Made by a program: the position numbers and the translations under genes
Assembly: GCA_016490735.1 (NCBI GenBank)
Contig: JAEMWC010000382.1
Coordinates: forward strand, 532,501 to 596,500
Direction of reading: 5' to 3'
Origin: Pachyseris speciosa
Lineage: Eukaryota > Cnidaria > Anthozoa > Scleractinia > Pachyseridae
DNA: 64,000 nt
Part shown: in pieces, positions 1 to 57,372 of the stretch
Numbering within the stretch: the stretch's first letter is position 1
How the letters are laid out: each line of letters starts with the position of its first letter
Notes under the pieces: model-generated
What the model saw: the letters and a program-made list of their open reading frames with translations, nothing else
The model's database searches: none
What the model was told of the DNA's origin: nothing

Positions 1-680
1 GTGTATGAATTTACACCATTTTCAAGGATAAAACGCTTGTCATGGAAGCAAGTTTGACTTCATTGAGCTCATAGCTTCCAATATGATGTTAGTGGCTACG
101 AATGGTTTTCATCATTGATGGTACAGCTGTTGTGAGTTGAATAATTTATTCATGTCCTGTTCGTGTTCTAAGCGTTTCTTAATTATGTATCGTATATTAT
201 AGCTATATAAATGTATAATTTCTTTTCTGTAAGACTGCGTCTTTGTCCGTAGGCCTATAAACTGAGTTATCAGTATTCCACAAGATTCACCTTTGAACTT
301 TCTAATCACTTTTAGCACATGTAGCGTGAAACCAAACTCATGTTCAAATAATTAAACAACATGTAGATAAAAAAAAAATATCAGGCCATCCATACGTGAT
401 GGTCTCCTATGACATCGGAAACAGGGATATGATTCAATATTGGAGAATTACCATATCGATGGGCTAATCTTTATAGTCTTAACGGATCTGAAGCCTTTTG
501 TTTCACTCAATATTTTCTTTTAACTGATTGCTACGAGTCAATCATGTGTTTTATACGGTTGAATTAATGGTCCTTTGTCTTTTTTTTTAAATGTAAATTG
601 AAATTATTCAGTATATCTTTGTAAAGCTCTATCTGTCGACCATGCGCTGTATTTCAAGTAAGTCCTCGGTATTGTTAGAG

Positions 681-1131
681 CAGGGGCACCCAACGAGCCA
701 AATCAACCAAAAGCTGTAGAAAGGCATCTTTAAGCACCTTATGTTGTTTGAAGTCTGTTTAAAGTGGTATTTCATTTCCTTAGCTAGAAAAATTTGATCT
801 GTTCGGATTTCTTAGCTGAAAATATAATTGCCCGAAAATGTTAGGGAACAAACTCTTCCTTTGAGAAAATACTAGTTGAAATGAACTTTCCACGAACTTT
901 TTAGGGAACTATTTTCTTTCCGAAAATGCTAGCTGACGTTTTTGACTGCCAAAAACAGCAAATACGACTTTTCCGACAACCTAAGGGGCTATGATTTTCC
1001 CTTTACGAATCTTTTAGGGCACGTTTCAGTTACGAAACTCCGAGTGCACTCTTTATTGCAAGCCGAAAGCCTAAGGCGAACTACCCTCCACCGAAAAGAT
1101 ATCTACCGAAATTTGTCGCTGGGTGCCCCTG
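681..1131. mobile_element. hAT-like MITE
   Basis: Ends CAGGGGCACCCA (681) and TGGGTGCCCCTG (1131) form terminal inverted repeats of hAT type. The interior has loosely repeated 'ttagggaac' and 'gaaaatgctagctga' motifs and no credible gene. The flanking 8-mers are only partly alike, so the target duplication is uncertain. Confidence 0.6.
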
Positions 1132-2750
1132 TTACAGGGCTTTCTTTGTTCTTGTTGCTGCCATAGGCTTATAATGATGATGATGTTATTGTGTAGCCAT
1201 GTCGGTATATAGGTTTCTAATGTGTTTAGTAGTTATGCACTTGGCGAGCGAATCGAAGCATACGAATTTTTGAGTGCGCAAGAACCGCCAAGTGTAAAAC
1301 TACTGAAAATTGTTCAGTTAACAATAAAGGATATTTTCATTTGGCTATATCCCACAATTATGAGGAAAGAGAAAATAGGAGAATGTTATAAATATTTGAA
1401 CTGCATATTCTTGGAATAAGACGAATTAAACGATCATTGTTTTCTCGCTCGATCTATTCTCCAGATATCTGTGCATTTTCGTAACAAATTTGTATGCTAA
1501 ATAAGGCTCGAAAGCACTTAAGATCCTTCGATTTTGAAGTGTACTCAGACCGGTATTATCTTACTGTTATTTAACTCAAGTCGTATAAAAAGAATGCCTG
1601 TTTAAGAGATCAAGAGAAGTGTTGTAATCCTATCATAGCTTGGATACTTTGTAAATATCACCATTCTGTAACCTCTACTATCAATTAACTCATTCTTTAC
1701 TCACTATGGTATACTTTCATGAAGTAATACATACACCACTACACGTCAGCCCTTGTATTTTTTGCAGAAAAGAAGCAATGAGAATCATCACCTTCGCAAA
1801 ATTTGACGAAAAATCAACTCCACTTTTTAGATTATTGGTTATCATTTCATGACTTCAGTTGGTTTAACCCTACATGTTTAAATATCATGAATAGGTTAGT
1901 ACCTTCCCACTTTGATTTAGTTACTCATTGAAATGCAGAAATCAATTATAATATGCCAAGAGCAAGAACAACTTATGGTTTATTCAATATTCGTTCACAA
2001 GGACGAAAGGTGTAAAATTAGCTTGGGAAGAATATGAAATCGTGTTTTTTTTTTGTTTTTTTGCTAAAAAAAAAAAAAAAAAAATCAAAGAACATTTTTA
2101 AGATGACCTGCTGAGTAAACATTAATTTTTGATCTGTTTTGTTTCCTCTTCTGATTTGTCATATTTGTAATAGTAGTACCTTTGCTTCCTGATTTAGGTA
2201 GATATTAATGTGTTTTGTTGTGCCTTGTGATGTGTAATTTGTGTGTGTGCGAGTTTTCCGAACCTAATATTGTACTTTATTTATTGTAATTTGGCCTCCT
2301 TGTTCTTACACTCACTACTTGTTTCAGGGAGCCAATACACCATTTTTTAAAATCAATTTCATTGTATGTAAAATTCGTTCTTGTGTTTGTAAGGGTAAAA
2401 AAAATTGTTGTTGTTATTTCCTGTAAGTAGCTAATTAAACAATCCTACAGTACAGTATATCTGGCAGAAGGGGTTGTCCTGTGAAACTCCTATTTTTTTC
2501 TCCCGTATCGAATTCATCTAATTTCATGAACCGACATAATGGGGCAAGGAAATTGAGTCTGTTAGCTGACACGTAATGGGCCGGGATTATGGGAGGCGAA
2601 AAACTTGGTGAGCCAACCTGATGGAAGGGAGAAGGAAATGACCCTCCCCCCCAATCCCCCGCATTTGAATCAATTAGTTGTTATTCTTAGCTTGAGAAGT
2701 TACGAAGGGAAAGTGAACAAGAAGAAGACCTCCCCCCTCCCCCTTCCCCT
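1132..2750. other. Upstream region, no gene seen
   Basis: AT-rich DNA before the RTK. It should hold the RTK promoter and a 5' non-coding exon, but I cannot point to a start site. A T-run/A-run hairpin lies at 2046-2083. Short open frames here show no domain features. Confidence 0.5.
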
Positions 2751-2752
2751 TT

Positions 2753-2754
<2 letters not shown>

Positions 2755-2840
<86 letters not shown>
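2755..2840. repeat. CA microsatellite
   Basis: About 43 uninterrupted CA units, 150 bases upstream of the signal-peptide exon. Confidence 0.98.
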
Positions 2841-2843
<3 letters not shown>

Positions 2844-2991
2844 CACAAACACCAATATTAATGTGGGCAGGGAATTGCAATTGTCTCATTGCAAGTGACT
2901 ACATGGTGTGGCAAACCCTATTGCATTGTTACGCATTTCAGCTATTCTATTTGATGTTTCTCATATCTCGTTCCTTTTTCTTCCAGTTGAG

Positions 2992-48093
<45,102 letters not shown>

Positions 48094-48404
48094 TCCTCTT
48101 ACGAAGATATATTGGAGCCGATGAATGCGCGGACATGGGGCACAGTCAACGGGCTTATACCGTGCGCGTCTATTTGATAAATTAGGATAACAGTTAATTA
48201 AATATGGTTGTCTGTGGGTAATTGTTCTTTTGGCAGCGGTGAAGGGTGCGCGGGGCACCCGATGCACCGGGCAAAAACTGAAACAAAAGTGAACAAAATC
48301 TATATCCTAATTCTATCTACATTTAATTTACCTGTTAAAATCAATATTTTCAGTTTAGATGGAATGTCAGCTGTGATGAAAATTGCCATAGTCGAATTGC
48401 AGTA

Positions 48405-48410
48405 AATAAA
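48405..48410 (+). terminator. Candidate poly(A) signal of the RTK
   Basis: AATAAA about 310 bases after the stop codon, the first good one I see on the + strand. No transcript evidence. Confidence 0.4.
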
Positions 48411-49399
48411 TAAGGGCCGGGGAATCCGTTAGAGTTAGAGTTTATAAGACTGAGAGCAGCTACTAACAAGGAGGTGTCTTTGACAAGTAGGTGATTTTCT
48501 TTGGCAAGGAGAACAAATGAACAGCAGGTTACAATCAGATATCTATGCTGTTGTAGACGTAGAATGTACACGAATGTAGTTATATCTAGGACTTGCTGAG
48601 CTCTCTTCGGCAACGGCAACGATAAGAATCGTTTTACATTTTTGGTACATTTTTTAGGGTAGGTGTCCTCTTCAAAACAACGTTAAATGAACAAATTCAA
48701 GATTTTGTCGTGAACGTGCGCACTTGAAGGTCAATTGTTTTCTTTACTTCAACGTTGGTCATGGTAATTTATCACTTCCTGGATTTTTTTTCCTGGATAG
48801 TTCGTTCACATTTTGCAAGTTGAACAAGTTGGAATAATAATGAAAGAGTTACAGTAACGAGAAGTTATATTTCGAAATGACGTTTTTGTTGACTTTGACG
48901 TGCATGGTTGCTGATTAAGCTTTCCAATAATCATATTTATAGTTATGTTGCTATTTTGAAGAATTCCGGTCATTCGTCATTGCATAAGTAGTATTAATCG
49001 TATTCAAATTCGGCTCGAAGACCCAAATGCTAACGTTGACATAATTAGCTGGTATTTGTAGATTTTGTATTGCACATGCACGTTTTAATTTAAGTCTGTT
49101 ATTTTCAACAGTTAAAAATAGTACACAATATCTTAATAATATATGATTATAAATAATCAGCGAGATTAAAAAAAAGTTGCGTAAACTTTTATTTGAAGAG
49201 ATTACCTATAGGCACTACTGTTTATGAGGTTTCCGCATAACGTTTTATAATTCTTCATAGAGAACTAGTCCTGTATAGTTTAAAGGAAAAGTGCCACGGC
49301 CGAGCATGCGCGATGATGCTCTGGAGTGAGTAAAGATTTGTTTTAGCTGTTTGCCATCCTCAATTTGGTCCGTAGGGTCGATTTCGGCCAGTATGTCTT

Positions 49400-49850
49400 A
49401 TAATACGCATTGAAACCTCAGCTATATTTCTGTTTTGGAGCTTTTTGTTTCGTTGTTCCGTGCGATATGTATGGCGTTGATAATCAAAGATATATATCGG
49501 CGACGAAACTTCTCAGCTTTTTCAAGTTGATTTACCACTACTTCACATGCGCGAGATTCGTGACATTGTTCCTTTAATAAACGGACAGGATTGTTTTATC
49601 AAGCCACTGAGTATTTTAAAATTGCATTGAAGCCTCAGTTATATTTCCATTTAGGAGATTTTTGTTCGTTTGTTTGTTCAGTGCCACATGGATGGCGTTG
49701 ATAATCAAAAATTAATATCGACGACGCAACATGCCAGGTTTTTCAACTCGATGTATCGCTTCTACACATGCACGAGATTCGTGACATTGTTCCTTTAATC
49801 AATGGGCAACAGTGTTTTATCAAGTCGCTAAGTGTTTTAAACTTGCTAAA
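49400..49850. repeat. Tandem repeat, two diverged units of about 216 bp
   Basis: cattgaaacctcagctatat (49409) recurs as cattgaagcctcagttatat (49625). Both units also share ggcgttgataatcaaa and gcgagattcgtgacattgtt or close variants. Confidence 0.75.
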
Positions 49851-50819
49851 ACACGAAGTGCGACTTTTTGAATAGGATAACGTGTCGGAACACCCTAATT
49901 TTAGCTTTAAGTGATCATAATTCAAAAACGGATCTGGAAATAAAAAACTTAATAAAAAATTCCGCCGATTCAGAGCCACCTCCTCTGTTCGCAAAAAGGG
50001 TAGGGACCGTAGTTCATGGTGTGGTGGTCTATAATCTATCTCTATATCTCTCACCAGTCTTTTAAATTTATGCGAGGGTTGAGTAGGTGGGTGAGATCAA
50101 ATATGAATTGCAAGCGGCTACCTGTCGCCCCCCCCCCCCCCTTTACCTGCTGATGCCCTATCTCTCCCAATTTTACACATTCATTAGCCAAACCATTTTC
50201 GTTAAAGGAGCTACATCACGGTCTTTAGATTATAAAAAGTTTAGCCTCAATTTCTCAAAAAGGTCATTTGTAATCCGTTTCAATCTTCTCCATCCTTCAC
50301 CATCCTAGCTCGCCATATTTGCTTTTATTCTTGCCTCTTTGGTGCTTATCTTCCCTAGCAAATTGTTATTTCACTGTTTCCCATTATTCCCATTTTTTAC
50401 GTCTCTAATAATCACCCAAAGTATCGTGACCGGGCTACTTTAACAATTCCACATTTCCAAGTCCCAAGATTCTCTCCCAGACGTGACTCAAAAGGCTAAA
50501 ATGTAACTCGAAGGCTAAATCAGAAATTACAATTCTCATCCATGTGCATGATCTTTCTCAGAGAGTAAGACAAATTACATTGCCGTTGTCATGGCGATTC
50601 TAACGTATGAAAGCCATTTCCGCGGCACGATTACAGGAAAAGGTTGATCATAGGCGATCGTGTCTCTCTATAAGCAATACTCTTAACGCAATGTTTTCGC
50701 CATTATTCAGCTCAAGGCACAATTTCCATTAAAAGGGCAGTATCATGGATTGGAGCTATTTACCGATGGCAACTAAAATAATAATGGCTAAATTTTCTTC
50801 AAAAACAGCTATTTAAATA

Positions 50820-52495
50820 GCACACCAATTTGGTGTTTTTGGCATGGGATCCACTCAAAATCAACGCTATATATAATTCTCGATGCATCTTAGCCATAAA
50901 CAAACGCTGAAAAAATTTGACCCAAAACCAAAGGCCTACCCCTTAAGAAAATGGCCAAAAACTCGAAATCCTCATGAATGGTCTTCTTGGCTTAGTACCC
51001 ACTCTAAAAAAACATTTATTCGTCCGCTCTAACCAGGCACAAACCAAAACAGAAAAAAAAGATTGTCCAATTTTGACCCAAATCCAGACATTTATGAGTA
51101 GTTTTTGACAAAAAAGTACTGTGGTTAAAATCACCGATTTTGGTGGTTATTTAAATGCACACTAATTTGGTGTTCTTGGCCTAGGGTCCATTCAAAATCA
51201 TCGCCACATATCATTTCTCGATGCATTTTAGCCATAAACAAGAGCAGAAAAAATTTACCAATTTTTCCAATTTTTGACCCAAAACCATAGGCTTACCCCT
51301 TAAGAAAATGGCCAAAAACTCGAAATCCCCATAAATGGTTTTAACCACGGTACTTTTTTGTGCCCAAAACTACTCAAAAATGTTTGGATTTGGATCAAAA
51401 TTGGACAACCTTTGAAAGTTTTCTTTCTGTTTTGGTTTGTGTCTGGTTAGAACGGATAAAGAAATGATGTTTAGCAATGATTTAGAGTGGGTACAAGGCC
51501 AAGAAGACCATTTATGAGGATTTCGAGTTTTTGGCTATTTTCTTAAGGGGTAAGCTTATGGTTTTGGGTCAAAAATTCGAAAAATTTGAAAAAATTTTCT
51601 GCGCTTGTTTATGGCTAAAATGCATCGAGAAATTATATTTAGCGATGATTTTGAGTGGATCCCAGGCAAAAACACCAAATTGTTCTGCTATTTAAATAAC
51701 CACCAAAATCTGTGATTTTAATCACGGTACTTTTTTGTACCAAAAACTACTCAACAATGTTTTGATTGGGATCGAAATTGGACAACCCTTGAAAGTTTTT
51801 TTTCTGTTTCTGTTTTGGTTTGTGTCTGGTTAGAACAGATGAAGAAATGATGTTTAGCAATGATTTAGAGTGGGTATAAGGCCAAGAAGACAATATATGA
51901 GCTAGGATTTCGAGCTTTTTGGCCAATTTTTTAAGGGGTAAGCCTATGGTTTTGGGACAATATTAGAAAAAATGTGAAACTTTTTTCCGCGCTTGTTTAT
52001 CGCTCAAATGCATCGAGAAATGATATGTAGCGATGATTTTGAGCGGATCCCAGGCCAAAAACACCAAATTGGTGTGCTATTTGAATAACCACCAAAATCT
52101 GTGATTTTAACCACGGTACCTTTTTGTGCCCAAAACTACTCAAAATGTTTGGATTTGGGTGAAAATTGGACAATCTTTGCAAGTTTTATTATTCTGTTTT
52201 GGTTTGTGTCTGGTTAGAACGGATGAAGAAATGATGTTTAGCAATGATTTAGAGTGGGTACAAGGCCAGGAAGACCATTCATGAGAATTTCGAATTTTTG
52301 GCCGTTTTCTTGAGGGGTAAGTGTATGGTTATGGGTAAAAAATTGGAAAAATTTGAAAATTTTTTCTGCGCTTGTTTATGGCTAAAATGCATCGCGAAAT
52401 GATATGTAGCGATGATTTTGAGTGGATCCCAGGCCAAAAACACCAAATTGGTGTGCTATTTGAATAACCACCAAAATCTGTGATTTTAAGCACGG
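50820..52495. repeat. Inverted array of about 380-bp satellite units
   Basis: Units with tttaaccacggtactttttt, cggataaagaaatgatgttt, ttaaggggtaagc and caccaaattggtgtgctatt run forward from 51341 to 52495 (periods about 376 and 388) and in reverse complement from 50820 to 51330. The orientation switches near 51340. No coding frame is shared by the units. Confidence 0.8.
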
Positions 52496-53335
52496 GCTTC
52501 TGAGTTGGAAAAATGGCTCAAAAAAACACTTATAAATCAAATAGTACTCAACTGTTGCTGCAGTAATCGTTTAAAAATAAACGACAGCTAGCGTGACGAA
52601 CGTGACAAGAAAGATACAGCCTTCGGTGCTGTGGATCAGCAACTTCTTTGTGGTAACTCCTTATTTGGTATAAGGAGATCGACTTGACCTCCTACCCTCG
52701 GGAAATTGCAAAAGAGATGTACAAAACGTCGTGACGGAAATGAGTTAACTGATTTATATTTTCCATTCAAAGAATGCCAGAAAAAAATTCTTCAACGACT
52801 AGAGTGGCAAGAACTGCACAGGTATTGATTTGTTTTGTTTGTACAGACATTTCAGTAATCTGTTGGCTAAATCTTGCTTTCAAAAGATTCAAAAGCAAAA
52901 AAAAGACGTATCCGGACCTGGAGGAAAGAGATGTCGGAGTTAAGGCGATGAAGTGTCACACCTAACTGGGGCTTAATCGATTTAAATCAATTCGTAGTTA
53001 ACCACAGCTTTTTAAGTCTTCTACGATAGCTTAATTCACTGCTAACGTGTATAATGACGGCTACGATACCGTGGTTGAATAAAAAACAGAGTTTAAGTCC
53101 GCCACTGCCATCGGCATTTGAAGCTCAGGTGAAAAACATATACCCAGAAGATCTTCTCGTGGTGAGAAAACCTAAGATTTAAAAACAAGCCACCGAGATA
53201 GAAACTAGATTTCAGGAGTTGTTTTGCCAATTGTCGTCATCATTCTTTCAAGTAATACGGTCGAGATGCCATTTTTGTTCTCCATTGTAACGTGTAGCGG
53301 ATATTAAAGTAAGTTTTTTGAAACCCTTTTTTAAG

Positions 53336-53563
53336 GTGTGCCGTCAGTCCCAAGGGATATTAATGCTGCATTCGTAAACGAAGCTGCAGTGGAAATAACA
53401 TGGTGGCCTCCTGCAATAACACGAGAAACAACTGACGTGTTTTATGATGTAATTTGTCGTAAGCATGGTAACATTGGCAAGGCAAATTGTCTGGAGAAGG
53501 CCTGTGGGAGCGAGATCAGCTACATGTATATTTCACCCCGAAATTCATCAAATGTTTATTCTT
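53336..53563 (+). pseudogene. Truncated FN3 exon of the paralogue
   Basis: VPSVPRDINAAFVNEAAVE then ITWWPPA, VFYDVICRKHG and GSEISYM match the exon at 29458 over its first two thirds. Similarity stops near 53530, and an in-frame TAA ends it at about 53565. Its intact 5' frame is the reference that exposes the missing base in the RTK exon. Confidence 0.75.
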
Positions 53564-53799
53564 AATATCTAATGCTGTCGTTTTCTGCTAAAAGTCATTA
53601 TTAAAGAATTAGAAGATCGACACTATTGGAAATACTCGAGCCAGTTTGTCTGATCCAAAATATACTGTCCTTACACTACTATGCTCCAATGCACATCATC
53701 ATTCGTTTCTCCAAACTTGAGCAACAGAAATGTATGGATCGTACATGTTAGTGAGCCATTGAGTTTGACCCGCCGAAACACTGTCTGGGAGATTGACTG

Positions 53800-53935
53800 A
53801 CTGACTAGGGTGAGACCGACTGACTGACTGACTGACTGCCCTCTTGACTGGGGGCTGGCTGGCTGGCTGGCTGACTGGCTGACTGACTGACTGACTGACT
53901 GACTGCCTAATTGCCTAACTGACAGACTGACTGGC
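53800..53935. repeat. GACT/CTGG microsatellite
   Basis: Tetranucleotide runs of ctga and ggct; the matching tract in the second tandem copy is at 54860-54990 with different unit numbers. Confidence 0.9.
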
Positions 53936-54009
53936 AGGGTTAAATCATCAACAGCTCTTGAAACGTTTGAAACATTTTAACACTTAGTGGTTTATGTATC
54001 CTATTTTAG

Positions 54010-54165
54010 CTTCTTGTAGACCAGAACTCTTCCTTCAACTGATAAGTGATACTACAATCCACGTTTCATGGACATTACACCAAGAAAACGGCATCATTCA
54101 GGCTCATTACTTAACCTACACCAGAGTGGATGATCCACAGGATAAGCACACCTGGTCTTAAACAC
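54010..54165 (+). pseudogene. FN3 exon relic, duplicate 1
   Basis: Acceptor ttttag is kept, and SCRPELFLQLISDTTIHVSW then YLTYTRVDDPQDK match the exon at 31030. A TAA (TGGTCTTAA) truncates it, and the second half of the exon is missing. Confidence 0.75.
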
Positions 54166-54427
54166 GGAAAAATTTGTAGCTTTTCTGGTAAATACTAGTC
54201 TTGTTTAATAATCATTTTTAGAAAACGACACTGAGTTTACCAAAGCAGTCAAGTGCCGTTGGGGTCATGTTAGCTCCATAAAGCTTGGGATTTATCTAGT
54301 AACAAGCTGTTGTTGCAGTTTAATGTTTATTGCCTCAAATTAAGTTACCATGGCAACTACATTTTGACGGGCAGGTCATTAAGATGTGAAAATGAATATA
54401 TGTGGATGATCACCGCAGTTATGAACA

Positions 54428-54612
54428 TTACTTCAGCAGTAGTGCAAATAAAGCCTGAAAAAAATCAGGATTGTCCGGGAATCGAGCCCACGACCGCTGC
54501 ACCGGTATGGCAGAGGTCGTGGGTTCGATTCCGAAAGCCTGAATTTTTTTCAGGCTTTATTTTCACTACTGCTTAAGTAGTGTTCATAACTGCGACGATC
54601 ATTCACATAATT
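54428..54612. mobile_element. Snap-back SINE (first copy)
   Basis: A tRNA-like segment with ggtcgtgggttcgattcc and its inverted partner gggaatcgagcccacgacc face each other around gctgcaccggtatggcag; outer arms gcctgaaaaaaatcagg / cctgaatttttttcaggc also pair. The 3' part gcttaagtagtgttcataac matches the SINE at 23130. Confidence 0.7.
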
Positions 54613-54901
54613 ATCAAGAATTGAAACACTCGTGTCGTGTTTTAAATTTAGTTTTTTATTTCTCTTCTTTTCTATTTTCGCTCGTTTTTTATTGAGAGTT
54701 TTAGCACCTCGCGGTTGTTTTTGTGATTTTTGGTCACCTTTAATTGCTATCTGACATCATCATTCGTTTCTCCAAACTTGAGCAACAGAAATGTATGGAT
54801 CGTACATGTTAGTGAGCCATTGAGTTTGACCCGCCGGAACACTGTCTGGCAGATTGACTGACTGACTAGGGTGAGACCGACTGACTGACTGACTGCCCGC
54901 T

Positions 54902-54932
<31 letters not shown>

Positions 54933-55062
54933 TTAGCTGACTGGCTGACTGACTGACTGACTGACTGCCTAATTGCCTAACTGACAGACTGACTGCAGGG
55001 TTAAATCATCAACAGCTCTTGAAACATTTTTAACACTTAGTGGTTTATGTATCCTATTTTAG

Positions 55063-55218
55063 CTTCTTGTAGACCAGAACTCTTCCTTCAACTGATAAAG
55101 TGATACTACAATCCACGTTTCATGGACATTACACCAAGAAAACGGCATCATTCAGGCTCATTACTTAACCTACACCAGAGTGGATGATCCACAGGATAAG
55201 CACACCTGGTCTTTAAAC
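55063..55218 (+). pseudogene. FN3 exon relic, duplicate 2
   Basis: Copy of the 54010 relic inside the 1.06 kb tandem duplication. It has an added A after ctgata (shifting the frame early) and an added T in the later tggtcttt. Not coding. Confidence 0.75.
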
Positions 55219-55488
55219 ACGGAAAAAATTGTAGCTTTTCTGGTAAATACTAGTCTTGTTTAATAATCATTTTCAGAAAACGACACTGAGTTTACCAAAG
55301 CAGTCAAGTGCCGTTGGGGTCATGTTAACTCCATAAAGCTTGGGATTTATCTAGTAACAAGCTGTTGTTGCAGTTTTAATGTTTATTGCCTCAAATTAAG
55401 TTACCATGGCAACTACATTTTGACGGACAGGTCATTAAGATGTGAAAATGAATATATGTGGATGATCACCGCAGTTATGAACATTACT

Positions 55489-55671
55489 TAAGCAGTAGTG
55501 CAAATAAAGCCTGAAAAAAATCAGGATTGTCCGGGATCGAGCCACGACCGCTGCACCGGTATGGCAGAGGTCGTGGTTCGATTCCGAAAGCCTGAATTTT
55601 TTCAGGCTTTATTTTCACTACTGCTTAAGTAGTGTTCATAACTGCGACGATCATTCACATAATTATCAAGA
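55489..55671. mobile_element. Snap-back SINE (second copy)
   Basis: Copy of the 54428 element within the tandem duplication, with one-base losses on both inner arms (gggatcgagccacgacc / ggtcgtggttcgattcc) that keep the pairing. Confidence 0.7.
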
Positions 55672-56178
55672 ATTGAAACACTCGTGTCGTGTTTTAAATT
55701 TAGTTTTTTATTTCTTCCTTTCTATTTTCGCTCGTTTTTTATTGAGAGTTTTAGCACCTCTCGGTTGTTTTTGTGATTTTTGGTCACCTTTAATTGCTAT
55801 CTGAAAGTTTTGGGGGAAATCTAGAAATCCAAGGAGACAGATTCACGATGACAGCTACTTGCAATTGGAAATGATGGCATACATCCCACATTATGTAATG
55901 TCATCCGCTTTCGTTGTAGTTCCCAATGGAACATTCCTCAATGTCGTAGGTCGCCTCAAGGCTTTCTAAATTACTATCAGATCGATAAAGAGAGGCATTT
56001 TCACCATGTTTTCTGTCACAGTTTCATTATCATAACTTTTAATTGTTAAAAGTCACCAAGGGGTCACATCATGTCCCCCCTCCGCCTCCCACTACTCCTC
56101 CCCTCTCCCAGGCTCAGGAACGTAAAAAGGTCAAGAAAGATAGGCTTAACAATGAATGGTATTTTTCACTGACCATAG

Positions 56179-56248
56179 GTGATAGCGGAAAACAACGCAA
56201 GGTGTAGTTCTAGTATGACCAGGAAAATGAGGACATCGAACAAAATTG
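56179..56248 (+). pseudogene. FN3 last-strand exon of the paralogue
   Basis: Open exon with acceptor ccatag and donor gtttgt, VIAENNARCSSSMTRKMRTS. It matches the 31813 exon (VTAENNAGRSSS) in phase and borders but is nine bases longer. Intact itself, but orphaned by the lesions upstream. Confidence 0.7.
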
Positions 56249-56435
56249 GTTTGTGGTGATTTATTTCTGATCTAAAGTTTGTGAAATGGTTTTCGACCTT
56301 CCGTTTCAGTTTTAGTTTACTAATGCCAGCGATACACGCACGGATGGTCAGCTTCCATGTTATGTACAATTCAATCAATAAGGAAAGTAAAGAAAAAAGA
56401 ACTTAATTAATAATTTTGGCCTTGATATGAATACA

Positions 56436-56582
56436 ATAGGTGGTTTTCACGTTACGTCATCGCCGCCATGCTGGTGGACGTACACAATACATCTCTCATT
56501 AGCTCCTTTTGTTCGTCCACCAGCATTTGTTCATTTCACCATTGTTATGTGTGTCTCTGGAGATTGATTGCAAACTACCTAT
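56436..56582. mobile_element. 147-bp MITE, copy 2
   Basis: Reverse-complement copy of 42784-42930 with a few substitutions. Its right end directly touches the 3' end of a minus-strand LINE fragment. Confidence 0.75.
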
Positions 56583-57150
56583 ACAATACAATACTTTATT
56601 CAAGAGATAGAAAATTAAAGTTACAAAAAAGGGGATATCTAGAGGTCAACCTATATAAAAGATTCCCCGAAATAAGAAATGAAAGGTAAAAGCTAAAAAC
56701 TAAGACGTTATATACAGATAATTAAAACTGTTAATCAACCATCTTATTAATTAATATTCATATAAATCCTTAATCTGTTACGAAATAAGGTCAACGATCC
56801 TACGTGCACAACATCTTTATGCAAATTATTTCACATATTAACGATCCGTACAAAGAAAGAATATTTCTAGCAATTTAGGATGGCTGCTGTTACGTAGAGC
56901 TTATAATCGTGATTGGCTCTAGTTCGATTACGTTTAGTAAGTTCAAAAAAGTCCGAAAAAGGAAGATTATCTATTCCCAGAACTATATTGTAGCACTGGA
57001 CCAGAGATAAGAACTCTCTACGTTTCTCCAGAGTTTGCCAATTCAGTAAGCGGCAGCGGTCTTCATAGCTCATTTCTCCGCGCATTTGTTTTAACGCCAA
57101 CCGTGATGCTCTTCTTTGGACTTTTTCCAAGGATTCAATATCCTTTTTAC
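56583..57150 (-). mobile_element. LINE 3' fragment
   Basis: On the minus strand VQRRASRLALKQMRG, YEDRCRLLNWQTLEKRREF and SLVQCYNIVLGI are the typical C-terminal end of a LINE reverse-transcriptase protein. The 3' end (ttattgaataaagtattg) abuts the 147-bp MITE. Confidence 0.75.
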
Positions 57151-57287
57151 TCGGGCTGCGTAGCGCGCCCGAGGTTAAAATTACCGTCCTTCTTCATTCA
57201 TTCTTCGTCGTCGAGTTTCATCCACAAAGCTCACTTCCGGCGTTTCTGCGCAAGCGCTAACTAATAATGGTCATTTTAGCTATGCTG

Positions 57288-57372
57288 AATGACCGTGGCC
57301 TAGCGGTCATCTATATAGCTTCTGATGCAGATGTTCCCGGATTCGATTCTTGCTATCGCCACTTTTTTTTTT
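57288..57372 (+). mobile_element. tRNA-like sequence with T-run
   Basis: gaccgtggcctagcggtcat (A-box-like) and cccggattcgattcttgc (B-box-like) are followed by a run of T that would stop RNA polymerase III. A tRNA pseudogene or SINE head; the stems pair poorly. Confidence 0.45.

Larger units (their letters stand above)
53693..55804. repeat. Tandem segmental duplication, unit about 1.06 kb
   Basis: The stretch 53693-54753 is repeated almost base for base at 54754-55804. Each unit holds a (GACT)/(CTGG) microsatellite, the FN3 relic and a snap-back SINE. Differences are mainly small indels and repeat number, so the event is young. Confidence 0.9.
52497..56248 (+). pseudogene. Decayed partial RTK paralogue
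   Basis: 52497-52740 resembles the RTK intron at 5550-5800: the same gcttctgag-tggaaaa start, aaaacacttataaat, and gacttgacctcc-accctcggga. Downstream lie FN3 exon relics at 53336, 54010, 55063 and 56179, in the order found in the RTK. No EGF, membrane or kinase exons are seen. Stops and truncations in the FN3 pieces mark it as a relic of a tandem gene duplication. Confidence 0.65.

Noticed and set aside
2755..2840. Repeats considered as a CRISPR array
   Set aside because: Neither this nor the 42-bp or 130-bp repeats has unique spacers; the genome is eukaryotic.
2605..2898. Open frame with a long His-Thr (or Val-Cys) run
   Set aside because: Translation of the CA microsatellite.
52774..52965. 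Small membrane-like frame (ISVICWLNLAFKRF) as a transmembrane exon of the paralogue
   Set aside because: No similarity to the RTK membrane exon, and splice borders are not convincing.
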